Of a stretch of DNA of 64,000 nucleotides, positions 16,414 through 26,173 are shown piece by piece. Below the pieces are notes generated by a model, which did no database searches, was not told the origin of the DNA, and was given only the letters and a program-made list of their open reading frames with translations. Position 1 is the stretch's first letter. Every line of letters begins with the position of its first letter. The DNA is from Aminobacter carboxidus. GTDB lineage: Bacteria; Pseudomonadota; Alphaproteobacteria; Rhizobiales; Rhizobiaceae. Location: assembly GCF_014863355.1 (NCBI RefSeq), contig NZ_JACZEP010000002.1:372001-436000 (forward strand). The letters run 5' to 3'. The position numbers and the translations under genes are program-made.

Positions 16414-17823
16414 ATGAGCGCACCGCGCACCCTCTACGACAAGATCTTTGACGACCACGTCGTCGACCGCCAGGACGACGGCACCTGCCTGCTCTACATC
16501 GACCGCCACCTGGTGCACGAAGTGACCAGCCCGCAGGCCTTCGAAGGCCTGCGCATGACCGGCCGTACCGTACGCCACCCCGAAAGGACGCTGGCCGTCG
16601 TCGACCACAACGTGCCGACCTCGCCGGACCGCAAGAACGGCATCAAGAACGAGGAAAGCCGTATTCAGGTCGAAGCGCTGGCCAAGAACTCGGCCGACTT
16701 CGGCGTCGAGTACTACTCCGAAAACGACAAGCGCCAGGGCATCGTCCACATCGTCGGCCCCGAGCAGGGCTTCACGCTGCCGGGCATGACGATTGTCTGC
16801 GGCGACAGCCACACCTCGACGCACGGTGCTTTCGGTGCATTGGCGCATGGCATCGGCACCTCGGAAGTGGAGCATGTGCTGGCGACCCAGACGCTAATCC
16901 AAAAGAAGGCCAAGAACATGCTGGTGCGTGTCGACGGCCAGCTGCCGGATGGCGTCACGGCCAAGGACATCGTGCTTGCCATCATCGGCGAGATCGGCAC
17001 CGCCGGCGGCACCGGCTACGTCATCGAATATGCCGGCGAGGCGATCCGCGCACTGTCGATGGAAGGCCGCATGACGGTCTGTAACATGTCGATCGAAGGC
17101 GGTGCCCGCGCCGGCCTGATCGCGCCCGACGAGAAGACCTATGCCTACGTCAAGGACAAGCCGCGCGCACCCAAGGGCGAGGCCTTCGACATGGCGCTCG
17201 CATACTGGAAGACGCTGCACACCGACGACGGCGCGCATTTCGACAAGGTGATCGTGCTCGACGCGGCCAAGCTGCCGCCGATCGTCACCTGGGGCTCGTC
17301 GCCCGAGGACGTCGTCGCCATCACCGGCGTGGTGCCGGACGCCGAGATCATCGAGGACGAGAACAAGCGCAACTCCAAGAAGCGCGCGCTCGACTATATG
17401 GGCCTGACCGCCGGCACCAAGATCACCGACATTCCGGTCGATCGCGTGTTCATCGGCTCATGCACCAACGGCCGTATCGAAGACCTGCGCGCCGTTGCCA
17501 AGGTCGTCGAGGGCCGCAAGGTCGCCTCGACCGTCAGTGCGATGATCGTGCCGGGCTCGGGCCTGGTCAAGGAACAGGCGGAAGCCGAAGGCCTCGACAA
17601 GATCTTCGTTGCCGCCGGCTTCGACTGGCGCGAGCCGGGCTGCTCGATGTGCCTGGCGATGAACGACGATCGCCTCAAGCCGCATGAGCGCTGCGCCTCG
17701 ACCTCGAACCGCAACTTCGAAGGCCGCCAGGGCTTCAAGGGCCGCACCCATCTGGTGTCGCCGGCCATGGCCGCCGCTGCGGCGATCGCCGGGCATTTCG
17801 TCGACATTCGCGACTGGCACTGA
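16414..17823 (+). CDS. leuC: 3-isopropylmalate dehydratase large subunit
   Basis: A 469-residue aconitase-family subunit that, with LeuD, isomerises 2- to 3-isopropylmalate in leucine biosynthesis. It begins with [19 protein letters not shown], and carries the substrate loop [20 protein letters not shown] and the [4Fe-4S] ligands in [14 protein letters not shown] and GCSMCLAMN. Length is typical. leuD and leuB are not adjacent, as is common in Rhizobiales where the leu genes are dispersed. A strong terminator follows the stop. Confidence 0.97.
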   Translation: MSAPRTLYDKIFDDHVVDRQDDGTCLLYIDRHLVHEVTSPQAFEGLRMTGRTVRHPERTLAVVDHNVPTSPDRKNGIKNEESRIQVEALAKNSADFGVEYYSENDKRQGIVHIVGPEQGFTLPGMTIVCGDSHTSTHGAFGALAHGIGTSEVEHVLATQTLIQKKAKNMLVRVDGQLPDGVTAKDIVLAIIGEIGTAGGTGYVIEYAGEAIRALSMEGRMTVCNMSIEGGARAGLIAPDEKTYAYVKDKPRAPKGEAFDMALAYWKTLHTDDGAHFDKVIVLDAAKLPPIVTWGSSPEDVVAITGVVPDAEIIEDENKRNSKKRALDYMGLTAGTKITDIPVDRVFIGSCTNGRIEDLRAVAKVVEGRKVASTVSAMIVPGSGLVKEQAEAEGLDKIFVAAGFDWREPGCSMCLAMNDDRLKPHERCASTSNRNFEGRQGFKGRTHLVSPAMAAAAAIAGHFVDIRDWH

Positions 17824-17858
17824 CAGCGGGCCGGCATGCCGGCGATGGAAAAAGACAA

Positions 17859-17894
17859 GGCGGCGGAGCAACTGCTCCGCCGCCTTTGTCGTTT
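17859..17894 (+). terminator. Rho-independent terminator after leuC
   Basis: A perfect 11-bp stem GGCGGCGGAGC/GCTCCGCCGCC (17859-17869 with 17874-17884), loop AACT, followed by TTTGTCGTTT. It is 35 nt past the leuC stop. Confidence 0.9.
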
Positions 17895-17988
17895 CAGGTG
17901 CTGGGGATCGCCCGCATTTCGTGCCTCGCGTTAACGTCTTTTTCGCCGGCTTGTGGTGTCATCCGCGCGAAGGAGACTGCGGTCGACG

Positions 17989-19206
17989 ATGTCTGGTGCG
18001 GAGTTCATTCTTGCGATCAACGTGTTCGTTGCCGGCCTCCTGGCCGGCGCTTTCATGTCGATTGCGCTTTATGACGAGCGGCGCATCCCGGCGCGCTGGT
18101 TCGCGCTCTGCTATCTCACCGGAATTGTCTATATCGGCACCGAATTCGCGATCCCGATGTTTGCGGACACGCGGTTCATCGTCACCGCCAATTTCGTCGC
18201 CTTCCTGGTAACGCTGCTGATCATGAACATTGGACTGGCCAGCCGCTACGAGGCGCAGCCGGCGTGGCGGATAATGGCGGCGTTCCTCGTCCTGACAACG
18301 ATCGCCGTCTTTGCCACGCAGAGCTTTCCACGCGATTCACTGCTGCGCATGATGACCTACCAGACGCCCTATGCCATCGCGCAGGCGGTCGGCGCGGCGA
18401 CAATCCTGCGTTCGCGCCGGCAGCTCAGCCAGTTCGACTACGTGCTGGCGGGCGTGCTTTTGGCGAGCGCGCTGCAGTTCTTCTCAAAGCCTTATCTAGC
18501 GCTTGCCGTCGGTGGTCCGGGCTCCGACCCGCATCATTATCTCCAGAGCACCTATGCAATGATCTCGCAGGCGCTTGGCACGGTGTTCGCGCTGTCGATC
18601 GCGCTGATGCTGCTGGTGATCTTGGTGCGCGACATCCTGCTCGACGCGACGCAGAAGTCGGAAACCGACGCGCTGTCGGGCCTGCTCAACCGTGGCGGTT
18701 TCCAGCGCCGGGCGGCCAGCGCGATGCGCGACGCGGTACGTCAGGGGCTGCCGATCACGCTCGTCATCTCCGACCTGGATCATTTCAAGTCGATCAACGA
18801 CAGCTACGGCCACGCGTCGGGCGATCGTGTCATCGAATCCTTCGCCCGCTTCATCCGCGAATCGATGGCCGGGCATCACGTTGCCGGCCGAATCGGCGGC
18901 GAGGAATTCGCCATCATCCTGCCGGGCGCGCATCTGGCGTCGGCGCGGCTGTTCGCGGAAGGCGCGCGCTCGGCATTCTCCGGCATGCCGATCGATGGCC
19001 TGCCGGCCGATTGCCGCTTCACCGCAAGCTTCGGCGTTGCCGAGCTGGTTGCCGGCGAAAGCATCGACCAGCTGATGGTGCGGGCCGACTCTGCCCTCTA
19101 CGAGGCCAAGAAGGATGGGCGCGACTGCGTCCGGGTGTGGGGAACTGTGCAGCTGTTTGCGGATTCGACCGTCGTGCCATTCGGCATCAAGCCAACGAGC
19201 AGGTAG
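17989..19206 (+). CDS. Membrane-bound diguanylate cyclase (GGDEF)
   Basis: A 405-residue protein. Residues 1 to about 215 hold six or seven hydrophobic helices with short loops, and the rest is a GGDEF domain making c-di-GMP. Active-site elements are intact: SDLDHFKSINDSYGHASGD and RIGGEEFAIIL, with GGEEF at residues 303-307. The upstream stretch (RESMAGHHVAGR) lacks an RxxD at the inhibitory site, so the enzyme is probably not under product inhibition there. The start MSGAEF has AAGGAGA 12 nt upstream. The signal sensed by the membrane part is unknown. Confidence 0.9.
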   Translation: MSGAEFILAINVFVAGLLAGAFMSIALYDERRIPARWFALCYLTGIVYIGTEFAIPMFADTRFIVTANFVAFLVTLLIMNIGLASRYEAQPAWRIMAAFLVLTTIAVFATQSFPRDSLLRMMTYQTPYAIAQAVGAATILRSRRQLSQFDYVLAGVLLASALQFFSKPYLALAVGGPGSDPHHYLQSTYAMISQALGTVFALSIALMLLVILVRDILLDATQKSETDALSGLLNRGGFQRRAASAMRDAVRQGLPITLVISDLDHFKSINDSYGHASGDRVIESFARFIRESMAGHHVAGRIGGEEFAIILPGAHLASARLFAEGARSAFSGMPIDGLPADCRFTASFGVAELVAGESIDQLMVRADSALYEAKKDGRDCVRVWGTVQLFADSTVVPFGIKPTSR

Positions 19207-19224
19207 CCGCGACGATGCCGAGGC

Positions 19225-19578
19225 TTAGCGGCAAACCAGCCCGGGCTGTGGAATCTCGCCTTCGGAGAAGCCATACATGTAGCTGCGGCCCTTGAGCAGC
19301 ATGGGCGGACGGTAGCAGTGCGTTGCCTTGCGGTCCGGTCCGTCGAGATAGATGACCTTCGGCCCGGTCGAGCCGGTGTAGGCGGCAAGCTTGCGGGCCG
19401 ATGCGCCTTCGCCAACGATGATGCGCTTGTAGCCGGTGGTGCTTTCGACGATCAGGTTGCCGAAAGAATCGGCATAGACGCGATCATGGCTGCCGCCGGC
19501 CGCCGCCGGAGAGGTGAGCGCCATGCCGGCGGCAAGCATCAGAGACGCAGCCGCGGTCAAAGCCAGTGTGGAGCGCAT
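19225..19578 (-). CDS. Secreted hypothetical protein
   Basis: A 117-residue protein with a signal peptide (about residues 1-27, ending SPAAAGG). The mature part is small, beta-rich and basic, with two cysteines (THCYRPP and GLVCR) that could form a disulfide. Segments such as DSFGNLIVESTTGYKRIIVG look like a compact beta fold, but no family was recognised. It is expressed alone, convergent with the diguanylate cyclase gene 18 nt away. Confidence 0.75.
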   Translation of the reverse strand: MRSTLALTAAASLMLAAGMALTSPAAAGGSHDRVYADSFGNLIVESTTGYKRIIVGEGASARKLAAYTGSTGPKVIYLDGPDRKATHCYRPPMLLKGRSYMYGFSEGEIPQPGLVCR

Positions 19579-19994
19579 CGGACAAATCTCCCTGTTCGAT
19601 CGAAACGGGAGATTAACGGTTTCTTAATCTTTGTTAAGGCTTGGCGCCTGTTTGCGCGGAAAAGATTAACAAACATGGTTAATTTTTCGTTGCCAGGCGC
19701 GTCGGCAGCCTTGCCCGCGTCAACGAACGGGTAGCCTGATATCGTCCCAATGGGGGATGCCGTCATTGCCTGTTCCGCAGGCATGTTTCGAGACGACTCA
19801 CCCACTGGGGTAGTGGCGGCATTTGTTCAATCGATTGAAGCCGTGATGCGACTAAATAGGTGCGCCAGAACGGTTTTCCGACTTTGACGCGGTGCAAAAA
19901 GAGCTTTAGAAAGCGCGCAGTTCCGACGTCGCAAAAACGGTGCGGCGGCGCCGTATTCAAAGATAGCCACGCTCGGATGCAGACCGGGGGAGCC
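19579..19994 (+). other. 416-nt intergenic region between a secreted-protein gene and sdhC
   Basis: No gene supported. The left part (19600-19690) is AT-rich with TTAAT/ATTAA runs and should contain the promoter of the minus-strand gene. The right part holds the candidate sdh promoter at 19884-19912. A minus-strand open frame at 19557-19805 lacks any family likeness and overlaps the signal-peptide gene, so it was not accepted. Confidence 0.5.
19884..19912 (+). promoter_or_regulatory. Candidate sigma-70-type promoter of the sdh operon
   Basis: TTGACG (19884-19889) and TAGAAA (19907-19912) are spaced by 17 nt, 83 nt upstream of sdhC. The -35 preceded by CT (CTTTGAC) fits the rhizobial housekeeping pattern. 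Confidence 0.45.
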
Positions 19995-20411
19995 ATGAGC
20001 AAATCACAAGCAACCCAAGCCACATCGCGTGCGCGGCCCCTGTCGCCGCACCTGACCATCTATCGTCCGCCGGTGACGATGACGACCTCGATCCTGCACC
20101 GCATCACCGGCTGCGCGCTGTATTTCGGCACGCTGCTGGTTGCCTGGTGGCTGATCGCGGCGGCGACCTCCGAGCATTATTTCGAATTCGTCAGCTGGGT
20201 GTTCGGCAGCTGGATCGGCCAGCTCGTCCTGCTCGGCTACACGTGGGCACTGATGCTGCACATGCTTGGCGGCCTTCGTCACCTGGTCTGGGATACGGGT
20301 GCGGCGCTCGAAAAGCAGACCGCCTCGAAATTCGCCTGGGCGACGCTCATCGCTTCGGTGGTGCTGACGGCGGCGATCTGGATCGTCGGCTACATGGTGC
20401 GGGGAGCATAA
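19995..20411 (+). CDS. sdhC: Succinate dehydrogenase cytochrome b556 subunit
   Basis: A 138-residue membrane anchor of complex II that holds haem b and the quinone site with SdhD. Diagnostic features are [20 protein letters not shown], the [13 protein letters not shown] motif and the haem-ligand region [16 protein letters not shown], in three transmembrane helices. ATG at 19995 follows GGGGGAG. It is the first gene of sdhC-sdhD-sdhA-(GT25-DUF3052)-sdhB and ends one base before sdhD. Confidence 0.96.
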   Translation: MSKSQATQATSRARPLSPHLTIYRPPVTMTTSILHRITGCALYFGTLLVAWWLIAAATSEHYFEFVSWVFGSWIGQLVLLGYTWALMLHMLGGLRHLVWDTGAALEKQTASKFAWATLIASVVLTAAIWIVGYMVRGA

Positions 20412-20412
20412 G

Positions 20413-20808
20413 ATGAGCGGCTCGAACAACGACATGCGCACGGCACTCGGCAAGGTCCGCGGCCTGGGTTCGGCCCGCGAGGGCACCGAGCATTTCTGGC
20501 GCCAGCGCCTGACCGCCGTCGCCAACATCCCGCTGATGCTGTTTTTCGTCGGCTTTTTGATCGCCCTCAACGGTGCCGATTTTGCGGCCGTGCGCGCCTC
20601 GCTCGCCAACCCGCTGGTTTCGCTGGTGCTGGCGCTGGTACTGGTCTCGGGCCTCTATCACATGCGCCTGGGCATGCAGGTCGTGATCGAGGACTACGTC
20701 CATGGCGAGCTGCTCAAGGTGACGCTCATCATGTTCAATACATTCTTTACCGTAGCTGTCGGCGTCGCCTCGCTCTTCGCCCTGCTCAAACTTGCATTTG
20801 GAGGCTGA
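20413..20808 (+). CDS. sdhD: Succinate dehydrogenase hydrophobic membrane anchor
   Basis: A 131-residue anchor with three transmembrane helices. [20 protein letters not shown] and the C-terminal [20 protein letters not shown] are characteristic of alphaproteobacterial SdhD, the latter containing the His and Asp-Tyr near the haem and quinone site. It follows sdhC immediately, and its stop is four bases before the sdhA start. Confidence 0.95.
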   Translation: MSGSNNDMRTALGKVRGLGSAREGTEHFWRQRLTAVANIPLMLFFVGFLIALNGADFAAVRASLANPLVSLVLALVLVSGLYHMRLGMQVVIEDYVHGELLKVTLIMFNTFFTVAVGVASLFALLKLAFGG

Positions 20809-20812
20809 AACG

Positions 20813-22648
20813 GTGGCCAAGGACGGCAAGACCAGCGGAGCTTCCGCCTATACTTATGTCGATCACAAGTTCGACGTCGTCGTTGTCGGCGCCGGCGGTG
20901 CTGGCCTGCGCGCCACGCTCGGCATGGCCGAGCAAGGGCTGAAGACGGCCTGCATCACCAAGGTGTTCCCGACCCGCTCGCACACGGTCGCGGCACAGGG
21001 CGGCATTGCCGCATCGCTACAGAACATGGGCCCGGACTCGTGGCAGTGGCACATGTACGACACCGTCAAGGGCTCTGACTGGCTCGGCGATGTCGACGCG
21101 ATGGAGTATCTGGTGCGTGAAGCGCCTGCCGCCGTCTATGAGCTCGAGCACTACGGCGTGCCGTTCTCGCGTACCGAGGAAGGCAAGATTTACCAACGCC
21201 CGTTCGGCGGCCACATGATGAACTATGGCGACGGCCCGCCCGTGCAGCGCACCTGCGCTGCCGCCGACCGCACCGGCCACGCCATCCTGCACACGCTGTA
21301 CGGCCAGTCGCTGAAGCACAATGCGCAATTCTTCATCGAGTACTTTGCGCTCGACCTGATCATGGAGCCGGATGGTACCTGCACCGGTGTCGTTGCCTGG
21401 AACCTCGACGACGGCACCATCCACCGCTTCTCGGCGAAGATGGTGGTGCTGGCGACCGGCGGCTATGGCCGCGCCTATTTCTCGGCGACCTCGGCCCATA
21501 CCTGCACCGGCGACGGCGGCGGCATGGCCTCGCGCGCCGGCCTGCCCTTGCAGGACATGGAGTTCGTGCAGTTCCACCCGACAGGCATCTACGGTTCGGG
21601 CTGCCTGATCACCGAAGGAGCACGCGGCGAAGGCGGCTATCTCGTCAACTCCGAGGGTGAGCGCTTCATGGAGCGCTACGCCCCGTCGGCCAAGGACCTG
21701 GCTTCGCGCGACGTGGTTTCGCGCTGCATGACGCTGGAAATCCGCGACGGTCGCGGCGTCGGCAAGAACAAGGACCACATCTTCCTGCATCTCGACCATC
21801 TCGATCCGGCGGTGCTGCATGAGCGGCTGCCTGGTATTTCGGAATCGGCGAAGATCTTCGCCGGCGTCGACGTGACCCGCGAGCCGATCCCGGTGCTGCC
21901 GACGGTCCACTACAACATGGGCGGCATCCCGACCAACTACTGGGGCGAAGTGCTGAACCCGACCAAGGGCAATCCAGACCGCGTGTCGCCCGGCCTGATG
22001 GCCGTTGGCGAAGCCGGCTGCGCCTCGGTGCATGGCGCCAACCGTCTCGGCTCCAACTCGCTGATCGACCTGGTGGTGTTCGGCCGTGCCGCCGCCATCC
22101 GCGCCGGCGAAGTTGTCGACCGCAACGCGCCGATCCCGGCTCCGAACGCGGCATCGGTCGAAAAGATCATGGACCGCTTCGACCGCCTGCGGCACGCCAA
22201 TGGCGGCACGCCGACGGCGGTGCTGCGTGAAACGATGCAGAAGGCGATGCAGGAAGACGCAGCCGTGTTCCGCACCCAGGAATCGCTGGAGCAGGGCTGC
22301 AAGCGCATCTCCAAGATCTGGGGCGAGATGAAGGACATCAAGGTCTTCGACCGATCGATGATCTGGAATTCGGACCTGGTGGAGACGCTGGAGCTCGAAA
22401 ACCTGATGTCGAACGCGATCGCCACCGTCTACGGTGCCGAAGCGCGCAAGGAAAGCCGCGGCGCGCATGCCCGCGAGGACTTCTCGGCCCGCGACGACGT
22501 CAATTGGCGCCAGCACACGCTGGCCCATGTCGCCGAGGATGGCGAGGTGACGCTGACCTATCGTCCTGTTCACACCGAGCCGCTGCTCAAGGAAGAAGAC
22601 GGCGGCATCTCCCTGGCCAAGATCGCACCGAAGGCACGGGTGTACTAG
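20813..22648 (+). CDS. sdhA: Succinate dehydrogenase flavoprotein subunit
   Basis: A 611-residue catalytic subunit that oxidises succinate to fumarate. It has the FAD motif [20 protein letters not shown], the covalent flavin His in [13 protein letters not shown], the substrate region [20 protein letters not shown] and [21 protein letters not shown] at 20813 is chosen because GGAGG lies 7 nt upstream and it gives the family-typical start before [13 protein letters not shown]. The expected partner sdhB is not next: two unrelated genes intervene. Confidence 0.97.
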   Translation: MAKDGKTSGASAYTYVDHKFDVVVVGAGGAGLRATLGMAEQGLKTACITKVFPTRSHTVAAQGGIAASLQNMGPDSWQWHMYDTVKGSDWLGDVDAMEYLVREAPAAVYELEHYGVPFSRTEEGKIYQRPFGGHMMNYGDGPPVQRTCAAADRTGHAILHTLYGQSLKHNAQFFIEYFALDLIMEPDGTCTGVVAWNLDDGTIHRFSAKMVVLATGGYGRAYFSATSAHTCTGDGGGMASRAGLPLQDMEFVQFHPTGIYGSGCLITEGARGEGGYLVNSEGERFMERYAPSAKDLASRDVVSRCMTLEIRDGRGVGKNKDHIFLHLDHLDPAVLHERLPGISESAKIFAGVDVTREPIPVLPTVHYNMGGIPTNYWGEVLNPTKGNPDRVSPGLMAVGEAGCASVHGANRLGSNSLIDLVVFGRAAAIRAGEVVDRNAPIPAPNAASVEKIMDRFDRLRHANGGTPTAVLRETMQKAMQEDAAVFRTQESLEQGCKRISKIWGEMKDIKVFDRSMIWNSDLVETLELENLMSNAIATVYGAEARKESRGAHAREDFSARDDVNWRQHTLAHVAEDGEVTLTYRPVHTEPLLKEEDGGISLAKIAPKARVY

Positions 22649-22683
22649 CCATGGTCGAGGCATGGCGCAGTGTCTGGCAAGCT

Positions 22684-22705
22684 GGAGGGCCGGCAACGGC
22701 CTTCC
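22684..22705. other. Hairpin in the sdhA to GT25 spacer
   Basis: A 9-bp stem with one G-T wobble (22684-22692 with 22697-22705) closes on a GCAA tetraloop of the GNRA type. No T-tract follows, so it may act in RNA processing or stability inside the extended sdh transcript. Confidence 0.5.
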
Positions 22706-22745
22706 AGGCTTGCGCGCGCGCCTGTCATTGTCTGAGGTGCGGGCA

Positions 22746-23606
22746 ATGAGCGAACTCGGCTTCTTCGCCATCAATCTCGACCGTTCGCCGCATCGCTGGG
22801 CCGAAATCCAGCGGCTGTTCGGCGCGATGCCGTGGCCACTCGAACGCGTCACCGCTGTCGATGTGCGCAAGGCCGATGACGTGCTTGCCGTGCGCGGCCA
22901 GGAATTGTCCATGCCGCCCAACGGCATCGGCTGGAACCCGCTGCGCCACCGCATGTTCGCGCTCGTCGAGGAAGCCTGCTTTGCCAGCCACATGCTGGCG
23001 TTGAAGGCGTTTTTGGCATCGGGCCATGATCATGCGGTGATCCTGGAAGACGACGCCGTGCCGCTCGACGGCTTTGCCGAGACGATGCGGCGGCTGCTTG
23101 CCAGTGGCATCGCCTTCGACATCGTCAAGATGGAAGGGCTTGTGCGGAGCGGCGGCAGACTGTCTGTGCCGGTGGCTGATCTTGGACGCGCTAAGCTTGT
23201 CCGCTCGCTGCGCCCGTCTTCCGGCGGCGCCGGCTATCTGGTGACGCGCAAGGCAGCTGAAAAGCTGCTCGCCAGGGCCGGCAAGCTTGCCGTGCCGGTA
23301 GACGACTTCATTTCCAATCCGGGCCTGCATGGCTGCGACGTGATGCACACCTCGCCGTGGCTGATCGTTCAGGCCGGCGCCGACACGACGATGGGCGAGC
23401 TGCGCACGCCGCACCGCCACGTCAAGCGGCGCGACCCGTTCCATTTCCTGCAGCAGGGCCTGGTGCGCGGCACGCTCAGGATCAAGCTATGGCTCAATGC
23501 CGTGCACGGTTCGCCGCTGTCGCTGCTCAAGGTCTACACCGCGCCGTGGTCGCCGGCTGACGTTGGCCAGCAGATGCGCCGGCAGGCGACAGGAGCGGCA
23601 GCATGA
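22746..23606 (+). CDS. Glycosyltransferase family 25 protein
   Basis: A 286-residue member of the GT25 (LPS biosynthesis) family. The N terminus reads FFAINLDRSPHRWAEIQRLF, then CFASHMLALKAFLASGHDHA and the catalytic-domain VILEDDAVPLDGF with the EDD motif, followed by SSGGAGYLVTRKAAEKLL. GT25 enzymes add galactose or glucose to lipooligosaccharide. Its insertion between sdhA and sdhB is unexpected. A 97-nt spacer with a hairpin separates it from sdhA; its stop overlaps the next ATG. Confidence 0.87.
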   Translation: MSELGFFAINLDRSPHRWAEIQRLFGAMPWPLERVTAVDVRKADDVLAVRGQELSMPPNGIGWNPLRHRMFALVEEACFASHMLALKAFLASGHDHAVILEDDAVPLDGFAETMRRLLASGIAFDIVKMEGLVRSGGRLSVPVADLGRAKLVRSLRPSSGGAGYLVTRKAAEKLLARAGKLAVPVDDFISNPGLHGCDVMHTSPWLIVQAGADTTMGELRTPHRHVKRRDPFHFLQQGLVRGTLRIKLWLNAVHGSPLSLLKVYTAPWSPADVGQQMRRQATGAAA

Positions 23607-24055
23607 TGGCCGCGACCTTGCCAGATGCCGGATATTCGGCTGTTCCGCTGGCGGCCAAGCTCGGCCTCAAGGACGGCCAGAGCGTGGTGTTCGTGAACCT
23701 GCCGGATGATCTCGGCGGCCTGGCTACGGCGCGCGACTTCGCGGCGACGGCGCTGACCAACTGGGCAGAACTTGGTGCGGCGGGCGAGAAACATGACATC
23801 GTTCATGCCTTCACCGGCAAGCGCGCCGATCTCGAAGCCCATGTCGAGACATTCAAGAAGATGATCGCGCCCGACGGCGCTGTCTGGATCTCCTGGCCCA
23901 AGAAGGCGTCGAAGATCGCCACCGACATCACCGAGGATGTCATTCGCGACGTCGTGCTGCCTAAAGGGCTGGTGGACGTAAAGGTCTGTGCCGTGGACAC
24001 CGTGTGGAGCGGGCTCAAGCTCGTCATCCGCAAGGAACTGCGCGCCAAGCTGTGA
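23603..24055 (+). CDS. DUF3052 family protein
   Basis: A 150-residue soluble protein matching DUF3052: [20 protein letters not shown] at the start, [20 protein letters not shown] in the middle, and [20 protein letters not shown] followed by [20 protein letters not shown] at the end. The fold is predicted to be alpha/beta; function unknown. The ATG overlaps the GT25 stop and sdhB starts 10 nt after its end, so it is fully embedded in the sdh transcript. Confidence 0.88.
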   Translation: MMAATLPDAGYSAVPLAAKLGLKDGQSVVFVNLPDDLGGLATARDFAATALTNWAELGAAGEKHDIVHAFTGKRADLEAHVETFKKMIAPDGAVWISWPKKASKIATDITEDVIRDVVLPKGLVDVKVCAVDTVWSGLKLVIRKELRAKL

Positions 24056-24065
24056 GGAACCGATC

Positions 24066-24845
24066 GTGGTCGAACTAACACTCCCCAAGAACTCGCAGAT
24101 CAAGCAAGGCAAGACCTGGCCGAAGCCGGAAGGTGCCACCAACCTGCGCGAGTACCGGATCTACCGCTGGTCGCCGGACGATGGCGAGAACCCGAGCATC
24201 GATACCTATTTCGTCGACGTCGACGATTGCGGCCCGATGGTGCTGGACGCGCTGCTCTACATCAAGAACAAGATCGACCCGACGCTGACGCTGCGCCGCT
24301 CCTGCCGCGAAGGCATCTGCGGCTCGTGCGCGATGAACATCGACGGCTCGAACACGCTGGCCTGCACCAAGGGCTGCGACGACATTTCGGGCGCGGTGAA
24401 GATCTACCCGCTGCCGCACATGCCCGTCGTCAAGGACCTGGTGCCCGACCTCACCAACTTCTACGCCCAGCACCGTTCGATCGAGCCATGGCTGAAGACG
24501 GTGTCGCCGGAGCCGGCGAAGGAGTGGCTGCAGAGCCACGAGGATCGCCAGAAGCTCGACGGCCTCTATGAATGCATCCTGTGCGCCTGCTGCTCGACCT
24601 CGTGCCCGAGCTACTGGTGGAACGGCGACCGCTATCTCGGTCCGGCAACGCTGCTGCAGGCCTATCGCTGGCTGATCGACAGCCGCGACGAAGCCAAGGG
24701 CGAACGCCTCGACAATCTCGAAGATCCGTTCCGGCTCTATCGCTGCCACACGATCATGAACTGCGCCCAGACCTGCCCGAAGGGTCTGAACCCGGCCAAG
24801 GCGATCGCCGAGATCAAGAAGATGATGGTGGAGCGCCGGGTTTAG
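24066..24845 (+). CDS. sdhB: Succinate dehydrogenase iron-sulfur subunit
   Basis: A 259-residue subunit carrying electrons from SdhA to the quinone. The [2Fe-2S] ligands lie in [20 protein letters not shown] and the next Cys, the [4Fe-4S] and [3Fe-4S] ligands in [16 protein letters not shown] and [20 protein letters not shown] at 24066 ([11 protein letters not shown]) is preceded by GAGGAAC and matches rhizobial SdhB starts. The gene ends with KKMMVERRV; a decayed copy of this tail recurs 80 nt downstream. Confidence 0.97.
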   Translation: MVELTLPKNSQIKQGKTWPKPEGATNLREYRIYRWSPDDGENPSIDTYFVDVDDCGPMVLDALLYIKNKIDPTLTLRRSCREGICGSCAMNIDGSNTLACTKGCDDISGAVKIYPLPHMPVVKDLVPDLTNFYAQHRSIEPWLKTVSPEPAKEWLQSHEDRQKLDGLYECILCACCSTSCPSYWWNGDRYLGPATLLQAYRWLIDSRDEAKGERLDNLEDPFRLYRCHTIMNCAQTCPKGLNPAKAIAEIKKMMVERRV

Positions 24846-24886
24846 CTTGGTGATCGGTTTTTGGCTGCGCTTGCGGTGTTGCGGCA

Positions 24887-24925
24887 GCCGAGATCAACAA
24901 GATGACGGTCGAGCGCCTGGTCTGA
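24887..24925 (+). repeat. Decayed second copy of the sdhB 3' end
   Basis: These 39 nt align without gaps to the last 39 nt of sdhB (24807-24845) with 32 matches, including the position of a stop codon (TAG versus TGA). In frame it reads AEINKMTVERLV-stop against [12 protein letters not shown]-stop. No upstream coding remains, so it is a remnant of a partial duplication or recombination. Confidence 0.85.
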
Positions 24926-24938
24926 GGTAATAGCTGAC

Positions 24939-25577
24939 ATGACGGACACGGACCTTCCCCATCTCACCCCGGTCGAAGCGCGTGTGCTCGGCTGCCTGAT
25001 CGAGAAGAAGGAACTGACGCCCGATGTCTATCCGATGACATCGAATGCGCTGGTCGCCGCCGCCAATCAGAAGACGTCGCGCGAGCCGGTCATGGCGCTT
25101 GAGGTCGCCGACATCGCCCGGGCGCTCGGCACGTTGCAGGCAAAGGGGCTGGCGCGCCAGCAATTCGCCTCGCGCGTCGAGCGTTACGAACATCAGATGG
25201 CGCAGAAATTCTCGCTGACGCGCAACCAGAGCACACTGATCGGCATGCTGCTGCTGCGCGGACCGCAGACAGTCTACGAACTGCTCGCCCGCACCGAACG
25301 CATGGCGAATTTCGCCGATGCTGACGCCCTGCGTGGCGAACTCGACATGCTGATCGGCCGCCGGCCGGCGCTGGTCAAGGAGATCGGCCGCGCACCCGGC
25401 CAGCGCGAGGATCGTTTCGCGCATCTTTTGGCGGGAGATGTCGATGCTGCAGCACTCACCCCAAGCCGAGCGCCGAGCGCCACCACCCCCGCCGTTTCGG
25501 AACTCGAGGAGCGCGTCCGGCTTCTGGAAGAGGAAGTGGCAGCACTCAAGGCGCGGCTCGACGCAGTCGGTGGGTAG
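24939..25577 (+). CDS. DUF480 (YceH) family protein
   Basis: A 212-residue protein with the YceH/DUF480 signature: LTPVEARVLGCLIEKKELTP, then YPMTSNALVAAANQKTSREP and LRGPQTVYELLARTERM. The fold is two winged helices, so nucleic-acid binding is plausible. The C terminus (ELEERVRLLEEEVAALKARL) is a coiled coil. Function unknown. The start at 24939 lies 14 nt past the sdhB-tail remnant. Confidence 0.92.
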   Translation: MTDTDLPHLTPVEARVLGCLIEKKELTPDVYPMTSNALVAAANQKTSREPVMALEVADIARALGTLQAKGLARQQFASRVERYEHQMAQKFSLTRNQSTLIGMLLLRGPQTVYELLARTERMANFADADALRGELDMLIGRRPALVKEIGRAPGQREDRFAHLLAGDVDAAALTPSRAPSATTPAVSELEERVRLLEEEVAALKARLDAVGG

Positions 25578-25662
25578 TCTATGCCTTCTGGTGCAAGTGG
25601 GGCCAACGCCTCGCGCCAGCAATGCCGGATGCATGCCCGGCTTTTTTCTTAATGCGTAGACT

Positions 25663-26166
25663 CTAGCCCTTGCGCCGCCCGCGCTTCGGGGCCGTCGCAT
25701 CCTGGCGCATGTCTTCGACGCAAGCGACCGCGAGGTCGGTGCTGCGCTTGAGAAAATCGACGATGGTGGCAAGCTCGGCTTGGCTGTAGCCCGCCCACAG
25801 CTGCTGCATGCGCGCCTGCATCGGCCCGTACACCGCTTCGATCGGCTTGATCGCCTCCGCCTTGATGTGCAGCAGCACGCGGCGCCGGTCGCCTGGATCG
25901 GCCTGGCGTTCGACGTAGCCGGCGCGTTCGAGCCGGTCGAGCAGGGCGGTCATCGCGCCTGAGCTCAGCCCGGTGGCGGCAGCGAGTTCGCCGGGAGTCG
26001 CGGCCTTGCGCATGAACAGCAGATCAAGACATTCGAGATCGGTGGTGTGCAGGCCGAAGCGATCGGCCACCGTCTGGCTGGTGACGATGTTCTGCGCGCC
26101 CATCCGCCGCATCTCGCGGTCGAGCGCGGCGATGAGGTCGTGGTGGGAGGACGCGTCGTTTTGCAT
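25663..26166 (-). CDS. MarR family transcriptional regulator
   Basis: A 167-residue MarR-type repressor. DNA-binding elements are ATPGELAAATGLSSGAMTAL (recognition helix) and the wing ERQADPGDRRRVLLHIK. A basic tail (PKRGRRKG) follows the dimerisation helix. It starts 7 nt after the upstream membrane-protein gene on the same strand, so both are probably one operon controlled by the palindrome at 26670-26703. Its ligand is unknown. Confidence 0.9.
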   Translation of the reverse strand: MQNDASSHHDLIAALDREMRRMGAQNIVTSQTVADRFGLHTTDLECLDLLFMRKAATPGELAAATGLSSGAMTALLDRLERAGYVERQADPGDRRRVLLHIKAEAIKPIEAVYGPMQARMQQLWAGYSQAELATIVDFLKRSTDLAVACVEDMRQDATAPKRGRRKG

Positions 26167-26173
26167 CCGCTAC

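Noticed and set aside
19557-19805. 82-residue minus-strand frame upstream of sdhC
   Set aside because: Overlaps the start of the secreted-protein gene and its promoter; no ribosome-binding site or protein-like character.
21017-22993. 658-residue minus-strand frame opposite sdhA
   Set aside because: A shadow of GC-rich sdhA codons; no motif, no start context.
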